From CAZKFG01 sp964551985 (GTDB lineage: Bacteria; Bacillota; Negativicutes; Acidaminococcales; JAISLQ01), in assembly GCA_964551985.1 (NCBI GenBank), contig CAZKFG010000005.1:1-51714 (forward strand): DNA of 51,714 nucleotides. Reading direction: 5' to 3'. The translations under genes were made by a program, and so were the position numbers. Below the pieces are notes generated by a model. That model saw only the letters and a program-made list of their open reading frames with translations, did no database searches and was not told the DNA's origin. Below, piece after piece: positions 17,457-26,337 of this stretch; within the stretch, counting starts at the first letter, position 1; every line of letters begins with the position of its first letter.

Positions 17457-18506
17457 ATGTACATGCAAATATACGGACTTTGTCCAGCACATATACCAGA
17501 AAACAGTCTCGGAATACCGGCACGCATCAGTGCTGTACACCGTAACCGGTTTGAAATAATATGCGAATTTGGCACTGGTTTTGCCAAGCTCAAGACAAGT
17601 CAATACCTTATCGGTAAAGAAATTATCCCAACAACAGGAGATTTTGTCCTTTTAGACTGGCAAGCCGGCAGTGACAGTCGTATACTAAAAACACTAGCGC
17701 GCACAACGTATTTTTCCAGGCTCGACCCGTCTTCATCAGGACACGCCCAACAAGCAGTTGCCGCAAACTTTGACTATGTATTTATTGTGCAGGCAATAGG
17801 TGGCGATTTTAATACTAGGCGCCTTGAAAGATACCTTACACTCGCTTGGCAGTCAGGCGCAACCCCTGTTGTCATCTTGACCAAAGCAGACAATACAGAA
17901 AACCTAGAGCCTTACATCCTTGCCGCCCAAGACTCTGCTATCGGTGCTGAAGTATTTGCCGTAAGTGCCAAAACAGGCTACCAACTAGACAAGTTAAAAA
18001 CCTACCTACAGCCCCAAAAAACCATTGTCTTTCTCGGTTCATCAGGTGTTGGCAAATCCACATTAGTCAATACTCTTGCCCAAGAACAGATAATGGCAAC
18101 AAACAGCATTCGAGAAGATGACGACAAAGGCAGGCACATAACAAGCCATCGCCAACTAGTACTTTTAAAAAACGGTGCTATGCTCATCGACACGCCAGGA
18201 ATGCGCGAACTCGGCATGTTAAATCTTGATGCCAGTCTTGATAAAAGCTTCGCTGATGTGAAAAAATATCTCGGTCAATGCAAATTCAGCGACTGTAAAC
18301 ATCAAACAGAACCAGGATGCCAAATTATGCAAGCAATAGCGCAAGGAAAACTAGATACAAAACGCTGGCAAGCATATTTAAAACTACATAAAGAAATGCA
18401 ATTTACTGACGATAAAACAACCTATCTAAAAGAAAAACAAGAAAAATTTAAACAAATATCAAAAACAGTAAAACACCTAAAAGCAAAAAACAAAATTAAA
18501 CATTAA
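17457..18506 (+). CDS. rsgA: RsgA, ribosome small-subunit-dependent GTPase
   Basis: RsgA is a circularly permuted GTPase that helps mature the 30S subunit. The 349-aa protein has an OB-fold start, then the permuted motifs in the expected order: TKAD (G4), SAKTG (G5), the P-loop GSSGVGKST (G1) and DTPGMRELG (G3). A zinc knuckle CKFSDCKHQTEPGC follows, then a lysine-rich C-terminal tail. The start is ATG 17457, 8 nt after GGAGG. The gene is monocistronic, ending in a strong terminator. Confidence 0.95.
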   Translation: MYMQIYGLCPAHIPENSLGIPARISAVHRNRFEIICEFGTGFAKLKTSQYLIGKEIIPTTGDFVLLDWQAGSDSRILKTLARTTYFSRLDPSSSGHAQQAVAANFDYVFIVQAIGGDFNTRRLERYLTLAWQSGATPVVILTKADNTENLEPYILAAQDSAIGAEVFAVSAKTGYQLDKLKTYLQPQKTIVFLGSSGVGKSTLVNTLAQEQIMATNSIREDDDKGRHITSHRQLVLLKNGAMLIDTPGMRELGMLNLDASLDKSFADVKKYLGQCKFSDCKHQTEPGCQIMQAIAQGKLDTKRWQAYLKLHKEMQFTDDKTTYLKEKQEKFKQISKTVKHLKAKNKIKH

Positions 18507-18509
18507 AAA

Positions 18510-18544
18510 AATAAAAGATTAAGGACTAGCCTTAATCTTTTATT
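18510..18544. terminator. Bidirectional terminator between rsgA and the PUA-like gene
   Basis: A perfect 15-bp stem (18510-18524 with 18530-18544) has a 5-nt loop, with A-rich and T-rich flanks on opposite sides. The two genes converge on it. Confidence 0.85.
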
Positions 18545-18555
18545 GCGCTACAATA

Positions 18556-19026
18556 TCAGTTAAAATCTTGACTTTTCGTAGTTATAAACATGCTTGTTCC
18601 CACAAGCACATCTTCTATTTTCTCAATAATCAGCCAATCGTCCATAGTATTTTGATGCTCAAAAACAAACGGTGGCTCGATAACTTTAACATCGGAAAAC
18701 TCCACAAGACACAAACATTTTTTGTGCCAGCGCTCTTTTTGCTTATCGGTCAAATTAAGCTTTGGTTGATTATCGGCAAGCACTTTAACAATTTCATCAT
18801 CTGTTAACTTGGCAAAATTTTGAACATTATCAACTTTTGCCAAGGCACAAATACTCGTTGTCCCTTTTTGCATAAAATATAAAATATCACCTGCAAACAC
18901 TCTGCTGTGAGGTAGTTTTCTTCCAGCTGCACCTCTAACTACCATTGTCTTTGTATTATTCATAATCTTATCAAGAATGCGCTGACCTTTTTTACCTACA
19001 TTATCACAATAAACCAAATGCACCAT
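18556..19026 (-). CDS. PUA/ASCH-like domain protein
   Basis: This is a protein of about 156 aa. The segment KTMVVRGAAGRKLPHSRVF, followed by GDILYFM and a beta strand CALAKVDNV, resembles PUA/ASCH/EVE-type RNA- or nucleotide-binding folds. The middle QPKLNLTDKQKERWHKKCLC also recurs in uncharacterised Firmicute homologues. I prefer ATG 19026; the GTG at 19041 lies inside the AGAGGTGG site. No partner gene suggests a role. Confidence 0.6.
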   Translation of the reverse strand: MVHLVYCDNVGKKGQRILDKIMNNTKTMVVRGAAGRKLPHSRVFAGDILYFMQKGTTSICALAKVDNVQNFAKLTDDEIVKVLADNQPKLNLTDKQKERWHKKCLCLVEFSDVKVIEPPFVFEHQNTMDDWLIIEKIEDVLVGTSMFITTKSQDFN

Positions 19027-19170
19027 CTGTAAGGCTACCACCTCTTAAAATTCAAAACATTTTTCTTCGCAATTAATATAGCATACTTTTACACATAGAT
19101 AAATAGCCGTTTATTTGACGGCCATTTATTTTTTATTAAGTTAAGACACATCTTAACACAACCACTTAGC

Positions 19171-20040
19171 TTACTTTTTTTTAATAGGAATCCAGATTTC
19201 ACTATAGTAATTTTCATCTTGCGTACCCTTTGGATATTCTAACGGATTACTATACATTTCAATATTGTACCCTGCCGCAAATTCGTAATCTCTACAATTT
19301 GGCAGCCATTGAGAAAAAACTTTTTGATTTAGTTCTTGTATAGCATGAGGCATAGCACCGGTGCAGGCAAATATAGCCCAAGTAAATGCAGGAATATTTT
19401 TTATAACAAACCCTTCGGGCACTTTATCCGCTTTATTATAATCGTCTGCTATCAAATATTCAAACTCCCCGCAACCCGCCATATTCTCGTCAATACAAAT
19501 TCCGTATATCCCACATACAACATTGCCCCTGCCTTTTTGATAATGCTCGGTCCAAAACTTTGGTATTTCTGATTTTGCCTCATCGTAGGAGAATTTTCTT
19601 GAAACTCCTATTACTGCAAATGCCTCTTTTTCCACAATCTTATAATCCATAGTAAAACCACCTTTCAAAGTAAACGAAATTATCAAAGGTGCAAAGGATT
19701 TTATCATACTTTTATCCTTGCGTGCAGATGTTGGCGTAATACCGTGAAAACGTGTAAAAGCTTTGGTAAAACTATCCGGAGAATCGTATCCGTATTTAAT
19801 AGCAATATCAATAATCTTTGCATCTGTAGCAATGAGCTCACTACCTGCAAGAGCAAGTCTGCGCTGGCGAATATAATCACTGACCGTAAATCCACAGAGC
19901 ATTGAAAACCCTCTTTGGAAATAAAACGGTGATATTGATATATGATTGGCAATCTTTTCAATACTCAACTCATCCATAAGATTCTCTTCAATATAGCAAA
20001 GCGCTTGGCTAATGCCCTCTATCCATTTCACAGTTTTCAC
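19171..20040 (-). CDS. AraC-family regulator with GyrI-like effector domain
   Basis: The 289-aa protein has two helix-turn-helix motifs (SIEKIANHISISPFYFQRGF near residues 25-45 and IDIAIKYGYDSPDSFTKAF near 77-95, ending HGITPTSARK). From about residue 130 it has a GyrI-like/SOUL-type ligand domain with EYLIADDYN and EIWIPIKK. This combination is typical of activators responding to small hydrophobic or antimicrobial ligands. It stands alone, so its targets are not evident. Confidence 0.85.
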   Translation of the reverse strand: MKTVKWIEGISQALCYIEENLMDELSIEKIANHISISPFYFQRGFSMLCGFTVSDYIRQRRLALAGSELIATDAKIIDIAIKYGYDSPDSFTKAFTRFHGITPTSARKDKSMIKSFAPLIISFTLKGGFTMDYKIVEKEAFAVIGVSRKFSYDEAKSEIPKFWTEHYQKGRGNVVCGIYGICIDENMAGCGEFEYLIADDYNKADKVPEGFVIKNIPAFTWAIFACTGAMPHAIQELNQKVFSQWLPNCRDYEFAAGYNIEMYSNPLEYPKGTQDENYYSEIWIPIKKK

Positions 20041-20130
20041 CTCATCTATGAGTATATATTATAAGTTTTTTAAAACTCTTTCCCGATTTATTATGCTTTG
20101 TTTTGTCTAGCATCATATAAAATCAACTAC

Positions 20131-20163
20131 AAAACCAGCTGAAAATATAAAACAGCTGGTTTT
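20131..20163. terminator. Hairpin after the NTF2-GGDEF-PAS gene
   Basis: An 11-bp stem AAAACCAGCTG/CAGCTGGTTTT has an 11-nt AT-rich loop, 28 nt past the stop codon of the 743-aa gene. Its T run is short on the minus strand. Confidence 0.6.
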
Positions 20164-20190
20164 TGCTAATTATCTAATATGACCAAATAC

Positions 20191-22422
20191 TTATTCACGC
20201 TCTGATGGGTCAATATAAACAACATACATTATTATTTTATCTGCTGTACGCTCAATTACCGAACCGTGCATATCTACAAATTTTGGTGTCCCATCTTTGC
20301 ATTTTACGCGGATAGACAAAAACAGTCTATCCGCACCTTTTTCAACTACCCGCAAAAATGCCTCTTGCGTTTTTGCTACATCATCATGCCAAACAAGCTC
20401 TAAACCGTTTTCACTATGTATTTTTTCCAACTCTTCTTTAGCGGTATAACCACTAAAATTACCAAACCATGTCCCATATTGTTTTACTTTTACAACATTT
20501 CCAATTTCAAATATAGCAATACCACCGGGTATAGCAGACAATAGCGCTTCTAACTTACGATTTGCATATTCAAGTTCACTTTGCACCTTAGTCATTTGTT
20601 CAACATCTGTTACAACACCATAATATATAATTTCCTCATCGCATCGCCCTATAAAAGACAAACTAATGCGCACATGGCGATATGTGCCATCTTTTGCTAA
20701 GAGTCTATAAATAATACTTGTAACTTTTATCTCAGAACGCATCTGCTCTATTGTCTTGTCAAAAAGTGTAATATCATCAGGATGAACAAGCGCAAAAGCA
20801 TTACCGTGTTCCAATTTATCAATTTCGCTTTGACTATAACCTAAAAATGAACAAACCCAGTTATTGCGATGCACAAGGCGTATTCTGTCTGTAAGACAAA
20901 TGCTAAGAACCCCTCCTGGAATAGCATTGACAAATGCCTCTAGCTCTTTTTTGGAATCTTCAACTTCCTGCTTTAGACGATAAGTCTCCTCAACATCAGT
21001 TTCTATTCCGTACATAATTATACTACCCGGTTTACGCGATATAACAGTTACAGACTGAGCAATATGTGTATAGCTACCGTCTTTATGCCGCACTCTATAA
21101 ACAATGCTATTGCTATCATCGCCATCTCTGATAGACTGCACTGCAGCCTTTATATAGTCCATATCGTCTGGATGACAGATTGCCATTGAGCTTTCTTTTT
21201 GCAACTCTTTTAGCTCTTCTTCAGTATAGCCAAGCAAACGATTAAACCATTCGTTACAGTGGGTTGATTTCACTTGAGTATCAGTAAATTCAATCATCAC
21301 AACACAACCCGGTATGTTCTCTAAAAGTGCTTCATAAGGAGTTTTATGTGGAGCTAAATTTTTACCATTAGTATAATCTAACAGTGTCTGCAATGACATA
21401 AGATTATTACCAGGTATACTGTGCCCATGTTGAATATTAGTATCAAAATTAATCAAATAATAACAACACTTACCAGCACGTTTTGCTGAATAAAGTGCAA
21501 TATCAGCCATCTTATACAATTCTTCAAATGTAGAACGTGTCTTACCATAGGCAATACCAATGCTTACAGATATTCGTATATGTTTATCATCACCAGTATG
21601 CAACTGCATCGAATGTAGCAACTCTTGAGCCTTTTTCTCTAAAAATTTTACCGAAAAATCACCTGCCAGCAGCACCATAAACTCGTCTCCGCCAATGCGA
21701 GCAACAGCATCAACATCTCTAAAAGTACTGCGAAGGGTCAATGCCACCTGTTTGAGAACAGCATCCCCTGTCTGATGCCCTAAACGATCGTTAATTTGTT
21801 TAAAATCATCCAAATCAATCATGAAAAGCGCTGTGTTATATTTTGGATTGTAATTATCAATAATTTCAGCAGCGCGACATTCCAGACCATCACGATTTAA
21901 TATTCCTGTAAGCGGATCTGTTTGCATAGTAAAATTCGCCTGCAAATCAGCTTTAAGCTCGCAAACAGTGTTTCCCATAAAACGAAGCGGATAAGCATCA
22001 ACACTTTTGGCTGTAAGTACAGTTGGTGAAGAATGAGTAAACGCTATACGCCAGCACTTATCATCACAACGTGCGCCCACAGTCTGCATAAGCCCGCTGT
22101 ACATAGTCTCGCCGTCAGGCGGAGTATTTGAGACAATAACCTCACCGGAAATGACAGCAACATCTTTACTTAACATATTGACAGTAAAGTTTCTAACTTC
22201 GTAATCAATAACAGAACCAGCAACAGGTAAATAAGAATCACAAAGAACTTGTTTTGCCTCCTCTTTGCCGCGTATAAAACCCTGCTCACCCATGCCTATT
22301 CCCGTATAAGGCTCAGCCATAAGTGCTAAAGCCTCTTCAAATCTGCCTTGTAATCCTGCATCAAGAAAATCATGAAAAAGCTTTGTCAATTCTTGCTCTG
22401 CCGTTTGACTTTGGTAATCCAT
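20191..22422 (-). CDS. NTF2-like - GGDEF - triple PAS protein
   Basis: The 743-aa protein has no membrane segment. Residues 1-130 resemble an NTF2/SnoaL-like fold (LFHDFLDAGLQGRFEEALAL, then CWRIAFTHSS). A GGDEF domain follows (about 165-330: DPLTGILNRDGLE, IDLDDFKQINDRLGH, ARIGGDEFMVL intact, with RDVD at the inhibitory site). Three PAS domains follow at the C-terminus (about 365-475, 490-600, 615-740; for example CNEWFNRLLGYTEEEL). PAS domains usually precede GGDEF, so the order is reversed. It is presumably a soluble diguanylate cyclase with several sensor inputs. Confidence 0.88.
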   Translation of the reverse strand: MDYQSQTAEQELTKLFHDFLDAGLQGRFEEALALMAEPYTGIGMGEQGFIRGKEEAKQVLCDSYLPVAGSVIDYEVRNFTVNMLSKDVAVISGEVIVSNTPPDGETMYSGLMQTVGARCDDKCWRIAFTHSSPTVLTAKSVDAYPLRFMGNTVCELKADLQANFTMQTDPLTGILNRDGLECRAAEIIDNYNPKYNTALFMIDLDDFKQINDRLGHQTGDAVLKQVALTLRSTFRDVDAVARIGGDEFMVLLAGDFSVKFLEKKAQELLHSMQLHTGDDKHIRISVSIGIAYGKTRSTFEELYKMADIALYSAKRAGKCCYYLINFDTNIQHGHSIPGNNLMSLQTLLDYTNGKNLAPHKTPYEALLENIPGCVVMIEFTDTQVKSTHCNEWFNRLLGYTEEELKELQKESSMAICHPDDMDYIKAAVQSIRDGDDSNSIVYRVRHKDGSYTHIAQSVTVISRKPGSIIMYGIETDVEETYRLKQEVEDSKKELEAFVNAIPGGVLSICLTDRIRLVHRNNWVCSFLGYSQSEIDKLEHGNAFALVHPDDITLFDKTIEQMRSEIKVTSIIYRLLAKDGTYRHVRISLSFIGRCDEEIIYYGVVTDVEQMTKVQSELEYANRKLEALLSAIPGGIAIFEIGNVVKVKQYGTWFGNFSGYTAKEELEKIHSENGLELVWHDDVAKTQEAFLRVVEKGADRLFLSIRVKCKDGTPKFVDMHGSVIERTADKIIMYVVYIDPSERE

Positions 22423-22738
22423 ATAGACCCCCGCTCCTGATTTGCTCGATTATTTTTTCGTTTCCAAGATATTATAAATATATTTTACTAGATAAATTTG
22501 AGTATATTATAGCATATTTAAAAAACCATGTTAAATATAACGTTTATATATATTTATATAATTTAAGTTTTTAAGCTGTAACTTTATAAAACTGTCAGAA
22601 AACATTGAAAAACTAACATTTTTTGCGCAATAAATAAAGCCGATTAACAGTGATTACTCACAAGCTAATCGGCTAATTTTTTGATATTTACTTTAACCTA
22701 CCGTCACCCGCCATTAAATCGGTCATTTGCTCATTTTC
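22423..22738. other. 316-bp intergenic region
   Basis: It holds the promoter side of the NTF2-GGDEF-PAS gene and, at 22638-22674, the terminator of the 22739-23020 gene. I see no other gene; very short frames near 22700-22735 lack support. Confidence 0.5.
22638..22674 (-). terminator. Hairpin after the DUF2185-like gene
   Basis: AGCCGATTA (22638-22646) pairs with TAATCGGCT (22666-22674) around a 19-nt loop. T-rich sequence follows on the minus strand. Confidence 0.55.
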
Positions 22739-23020
22739 TTACTGCCTAAACCCCTTCCAAGCAGTATTCTTTTTCTCACGAATTGCAGCACATCCAATTG
22801 GCATATCTGCAAGTTGAGCTATAGACTCATCTAAATCAAAAACCTGCTTTAAAGAGACGATTCGCGCTTCTGCTGCTATATGGCTATCTGCATCACACAA
22901 AAATTGCCAAGAACCATCTTCTTCATCGTGGCTTACGTAGCAAATATCCGCTTTATCTTCTAAAACGTGTTTGCAAGTGAAAACAGCAACGTTTTCTTGT
23001 TCATTAAATGGGGTTTTCAT
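22739..23020 (-). CDS. Small acidic protein, DUF2185/Imm33-like
   Basis: This 93-aa protein has a compact pattern: VAVFTCKHVLEDK, ICYVSHDEEDGSWQFLC, then LKQVFDLDESIAQLADMPIG and a closing WKGF. It resembles the DUF2185 group, which is linked to bacterial toxin immunity. A GAGG site precedes the ATG at 11 nt. It is the last of three small genes, each preceded by a copy of the same intergenic module. No toxin gene is visible nearby. Confidence 0.5.
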   Translation of the reverse strand: MKTPFNEQENVAVFTCKHVLEDKADICYVSHDEEDGSWQFLCDADSHIAAEARIVSLKQVFDLDESIAQLADMPIGCAAIREKKNTAWKGFRQ

Positions 23021-23060
23021 AATATAATTTTCCTCGCATAATATAACTTTTCTTCCCTAA

Positions 23061-23202
23061 ACTCTTTTGTTGGAGAGCTATTTTTATCAGTATAGTATAG
23101 ATTTTTATTTATTATCAACAAAATTAACACTACTAAATATCTTCGACAATAATCCTAAGCATATAAATTGTAAAAAGCAAATACACAAAAGTACGGTTGC
23201 TT
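23061..23202 (-). repeat. Intergenic promoter/terminator module, copy A
   Basis: Copy A is homologous to the modules at 23950-24071 and 24640-24764. Read on the minus strand it starts with an imperfect hairpin (23202-23175) followed by TTTTTA, then a promoter-like TTGTTG-N16-TATACT, then the 22739-23020 gene. The rest of 23021-23424 (404 bp without a gene) is AT-rich with nothing else that I can identify. Confidence 0.65.
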
Positions 23203-23424
23203 ATAATTTTATTTCTACTAACTTAAAACTCATAAGTTCTCTATGCTTATCAATAATATCTGCAATATAGAATATCTATATAAATTTGCCTAGCTTTTAT
23301 AGTTGCAAATTTTGTTAATATAAAAACAATATCACAAAAAACACGGCTAGAAATTAAAAGTTTATTTATTATTAGTCAAATATAATATAAGCTTAAGATA
23401 TTATTACAATCTGCCCAATTCACT

Positions 23425-23892
23425 TTATGCCTTTGCTTTTTCGTCTTCCAAACGCTCAATCAACATGTCTAGATGATTGCTCCAGTCCTCCCAACTGTCA
23501 CTTTCTCTCCACAACTCTACCAACTCACGTTCATCATCTTCATCTGGAACTTCATTTTTAATGTCGTGAAGATAGCGTAAGAGAAATTCAAGCGCAAACT
23601 TATCGGCAGACAAAGACTTAACCATTGCCCATAAGTTTTCATCTTCATTATCATAATTCAATTTTGCGGTATCCAACCACTCCAAATACAGTTGCGCTAA
23701 TGCCATTGCACTGTTATCATAAAGAGAATCAATTTCTTCAAAGTCCTCGCCAAACATACCGTGTGTTTTTAGCACACCAATCATTTCGCCAAGATTTAAA
23801 GCTGTGTGGGTAGGCAAATAATTATCTGCCAAAATGCCAAGCACATCCAATCCTTCATCGCTTTCCAATGCTTTAATTCCCCATGCTCCCAT
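23425..23892 (-). CDS. DUF4259-family protein
   Basis: This 155-aa acidic protein opens with MGAWGIKALESDEGLDVL, the signature of DUF4259, a family of unknown function often seen in clusters of immunity-like genes. Helical, Glu/Asp-rich sequence fills the rest (YLEWLDTAKLNYDNEDENLW). I choose ATG 23892 because the conserved MGAWG starts there; the TTG three codons earlier has no better ribosome site. Confidence 0.65.
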   Translation of the reverse strand: MGAWGIKALESDEGLDVLGILADNYLPTHTALNLGEMIGVLKTHGMFGEDFEEIDSLYDNSAMALAQLYLEWLDTAKLNYDNEDENLWAMVKSLSADKFALEFLLRYLHDIKNEVPDEDDERELVELWRESDSWEDWSNHLDMLIERLEDEKAKA

Positions 23893-23949
23893 AAAAATCA
23901 ACTACTTTCTGTATTGGTAAAATATAAATTTTTTCTCAAAATCCGTCTC

Positions 23950-24071
23950 TGATAAGCTGTTTTTATTATTATAGCATAGATTTTTATTTATTATAAACAA
24001 AAATAGCACTACCAAACATCTTTGCCAACAATCCCGTTGTAAAAAACAACCGCACAAAAGTACGGTTGTTT
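23950..24071 (-). repeat. Intergenic promoter/terminator module, copy B
   Basis: Copy B on the minus strand has a 9-bp stem hairpin (24071-24063 with 24052-24044) followed by a T run, then a TATAAT-like element and the DUF4259 gene. The stretch aligned with copy A around GATTTTTATTTATTAT is nearly identical. Confidence 0.65.
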
Positions 24072-24170
24072 ATAATATCATTTTCACTAGCTCTTTGCAA
24101 AAATTATTATGTTTGTTGCTGTCTATAAAGTACATACAAAGCTAGATAATAAACATTTAAAAATACTTTT

Positions 24171-24530
24171 TTACCTATTGCACTCTACCTCCGGAAAATA
24201 GTACCCTTTATCATCACTCCAAGGTATCTGGTAATCATCAAGAGCAAAATCCCATTGACAGTTTGGAATAATATTGCGTATCTCGGTAAGACAATTAGCC
24301 CAATGAATTGCTGATAATATCGATTTTTCTATATCATTAGGCAACTTTGTTGCACCTGAAAAAATTTTTTCAGGTTCATCGTCGTCTAAGTCATATACAT
24401 CAAAATCTTCTCCATCATCTTTATATGGAAATGATGTTTGATATTTTTCTATAACCTCATTAATTTTTTGTTGCTCATCATTGGTCAACCTTGTGTTTCT
24501 AGTAGCATCATAATAGATTGAAACGCCCAT
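24171..24530 (-). CDS. Hypothetical acidic protein (MGVSIYYD type)
   Basis: This 119-aa protein begins MGVSIYYDATRNTRLTNDEQ and contains an acidic stretch (DDGEDFDVYDLDDDEPE, about residues 38-54) and an aromatic C-terminus (WSDDKGYYFPEVE). GGAGG lies 6 nt before ATG 24530; the upstream in-frame start has no such site. I do not recognise the family. Its place beside DUF4259 and a DUF2185-like gene suggests an immunity-type role, which is inference only. Confidence 0.65.
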   Translation of the reverse strand: MGVSIYYDATRNTRLTNDEQQKINEVIEKYQTSFPYKDDGEDFDVYDLDDDEPEKIFSGATKLPNDIEKSILSAIHWANCLTEIRNIIPNCQWDFALDDYQIPWSDDKGYYFPEVECNR

Positions 24531-24639
24531 TGTATACCTCCATATTTTTATCAACTTTTATTTTAATGCGCCACTCCTTACAGATGTTGGAGTAAAAGTT
24601 TTTGTATTTCATAACCACCTTCTTGCAAAATATGGTTTT

Positions 24640-24764
24640 TCTGCTTTGGCCTCTTTCGTTGGAAAGCTTTCTTTACCATTATACAATGCAACTTACAATT
24701 TTTCAGCAAAATTGCCTTTGAACATATACATTGTAAAAAGCAACCGCACAAAAGGCGGTTGCTT
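24640..24764 (-). repeat. Intergenic promoter/terminator module, copy C (includes the guaA terminator)
   Basis: On the minus strand a perfect 10-bp stem (24764-24755 with 24747-24738, 7-nt loop) followed by TTTTTA begins 6 nt past the guaA stop. A TATAAT-containing promoter region for the 24171-24530 gene comes next. The hairpin half matches copies A and B closely; the promoter half is more diverged. Confidence 0.7.
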
Positions 24765-24770
24765 ACAGCA

Positions 24771-26309
24771 TTACTCCCACTCAATAGTAGATGGTGGTTT
24801 GCTTGTTATGTCGTAGACAATACGGTTTACACCTTTGACTTCGTTGACTATGCGTCTGGAGATGGTATCTAGCACGTCGTATGGCAAACGCACCCAGTCT
24901 GCTGTCATACCGTCATCGCTTTGCACAATTCTAAGTCCAATTGTGTAATCATAAGTGCGTTCGTCACCCATAACGCCAACGCTTTTCATTGCCGGCAATA
25001 TTGCAAATGATTGCCAGATTTTTGTGTACAGTCCGGCGTTTTTAATTTCTTGATAGACAATATCGTCCGCCAGTCTTAAAATGTCCAAGCGTTCTTTGGT
25101 TATTTCACCAATTATTCTAATGGCAAGTCCAGGACCAGGGAATGGTTGTCTTAGTACTATATGTTCAGGTAGTCCTAGGTTTGCACCGATTATTCTCACT
25201 TCGTCTTTAAATAGCTCACGCAATGGCTCTAAAAGTTTAAATTTCATGTCTTCAGGCAATCCGCCTACATTGTGATGGCTTTTAATCACAGCTGCTGTTG
25301 CAGTGCCACTTTCAATTACGTCAGGATAGACAGTTCCTTGTACAAGATAATCTATTTGCCCAAGTTTGTTTGCCTCATTTTCAAATACACGAATAAATTC
25401 TTCGCCAATCGCTTTACGTTTTGTTTCAGGGTCTGTTACCCCTTTAACTCTACCCATAAAGCGCTCTGTTGCGTCAACATATACAAGGTTCATACCGATT
25501 TCATCGCGGAACACTCTGACAACCTGTTCAGGCTCGTCTTTTCTCATAAAACCGTGATTTACAAAAACACATGTAAGTTGTTCGCCAATCGCTTTGTGTA
25601 CAAGCATTGCGGCAACAGATGAATCTACGCCACCTGACAGGGCGCACAACACTTTTTTATCACCGACAGTTTGTTTAATTTGTTTGATAGTCTCGTCAAT
25701 AAACGAGCTTGTAGTCCAATCCCCTTTAAGTCCTGCAATTTTAAACAAGAAGTTTTCCAGCATTTGCACACCTTGTTCACAGTGTACAACTTCAGGGTGA
25801 AACTGCACAGCGTAGAGTTTTTTAGCTACGTTTTGCATTGCAGCAATCGGTGCGCTATCAGTACAAGCGGTAATACTAAAACCTTCAGGTTCTTTTTCCA
25901 CTTGGTCGTTATGACTCATCCACACTTTTAATGTATTAGTCACGCCTTCTAATACACCTTGATTTAGGCTGACTTGAAGTTTTGTGCTACCATATTCTGA
26001 TACGTCTGATTTTTTCACGATACCGCCAAGTTGCTGTGCCATAAGCTGCATGCCGTAACAAATGCCAAGAACAGGGATACCAAGTTCAAATACAGCGCTA
26101 TCAATCTTTGGTGCGTTAGTTGAGTGAACGCTTTTTGGTCCGCCAGAGAATATTATCGCACGTGGCGCAAGTTCTTTTATTTTATCTAGTGAAATGTTGT
26201 ATGGGTGTATCTCGCAATAGACATTTTTCTCTCTTATGCGTCTTGCGATTAATTGGCTGTACTGCCCACCAAAATCCAATATTAATACCAACTCGTGTCC
26301 TGATTTCAT
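24771..26309 (-). CDS. guaA: GuaA, GMP synthase (glutamine-hydrolysing)
   Basis: GuaA converts XMP to GMP using glutamine and ATP. The 512-aa protein has an N-terminal class I glutaminase with Cys84 in GICYGMQ and the His-Glu pair in QFHPEV, an ATP-pyrophosphatase domain with ALSGGVDSS, and a C-terminal dimerisation domain ending in the family-typical KPPSTIEWE. It starts 28 nt after an HD-domain gene and may share its transcript. No guanine riboswitch is visible upstream. Confidence 0.97.
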   Translation of the reverse strand: MKSGHELVLILDFGGQYSQLIARRIREKNVYCEIHPYNISLDKIKELAPRAIIFSGGPKSVHSTNAPKIDSAVFELGIPVLGICYGMQLMAQQLGGIVKKSDVSEYGSTKLQVSLNQGVLEGVTNTLKVWMSHNDQVEKEPEGFSITACTDSAPIAAMQNVAKKLYAVQFHPEVVHCEQGVQMLENFLFKIAGLKGDWTTSSFIDETIKQIKQTVGDKKVLCALSGGVDSSVAAMLVHKAIGEQLTCVFVNHGFMRKDEPEQVVRVFRDEIGMNLVYVDATERFMGRVKGVTDPETKRKAIGEEFIRVFENEANKLGQIDYLVQGTVYPDVIESGTATAAVIKSHHNVGGLPEDMKFKLLEPLRELFKDEVRIIGANLGLPEHIVLRQPFPGPGLAIRIIGEITKERLDILRLADDIVYQEIKNAGLYTKIWQSFAILPAMKSVGVMGDERTYDYTIGLRIVQSDDGMTADWVRLPYDVLDTISRRIVNEVKGVNRIVYDITSKPPSTIEWE

Positions 26310-26337
26310 ATATTTATTGTCCCCCTTAAAATATTTG

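Noticed and set aside
17116..17545. Open frames in the gap before rsgA (135 codons minus, 85 codons plus)
   Set aside because: Both overlap the start of rsgA, have no good ribosome site and give compositionally odd, unrecognisable proteins.
24578..24784. Minus-strand frame of 68 codons between guaA and the 24171-24530 gene
   Set aside because: It runs through the guaA terminator hairpin and promoter module; cysteine-rich product without homology. A 34-codon frame from 24611 has poor start spacing.
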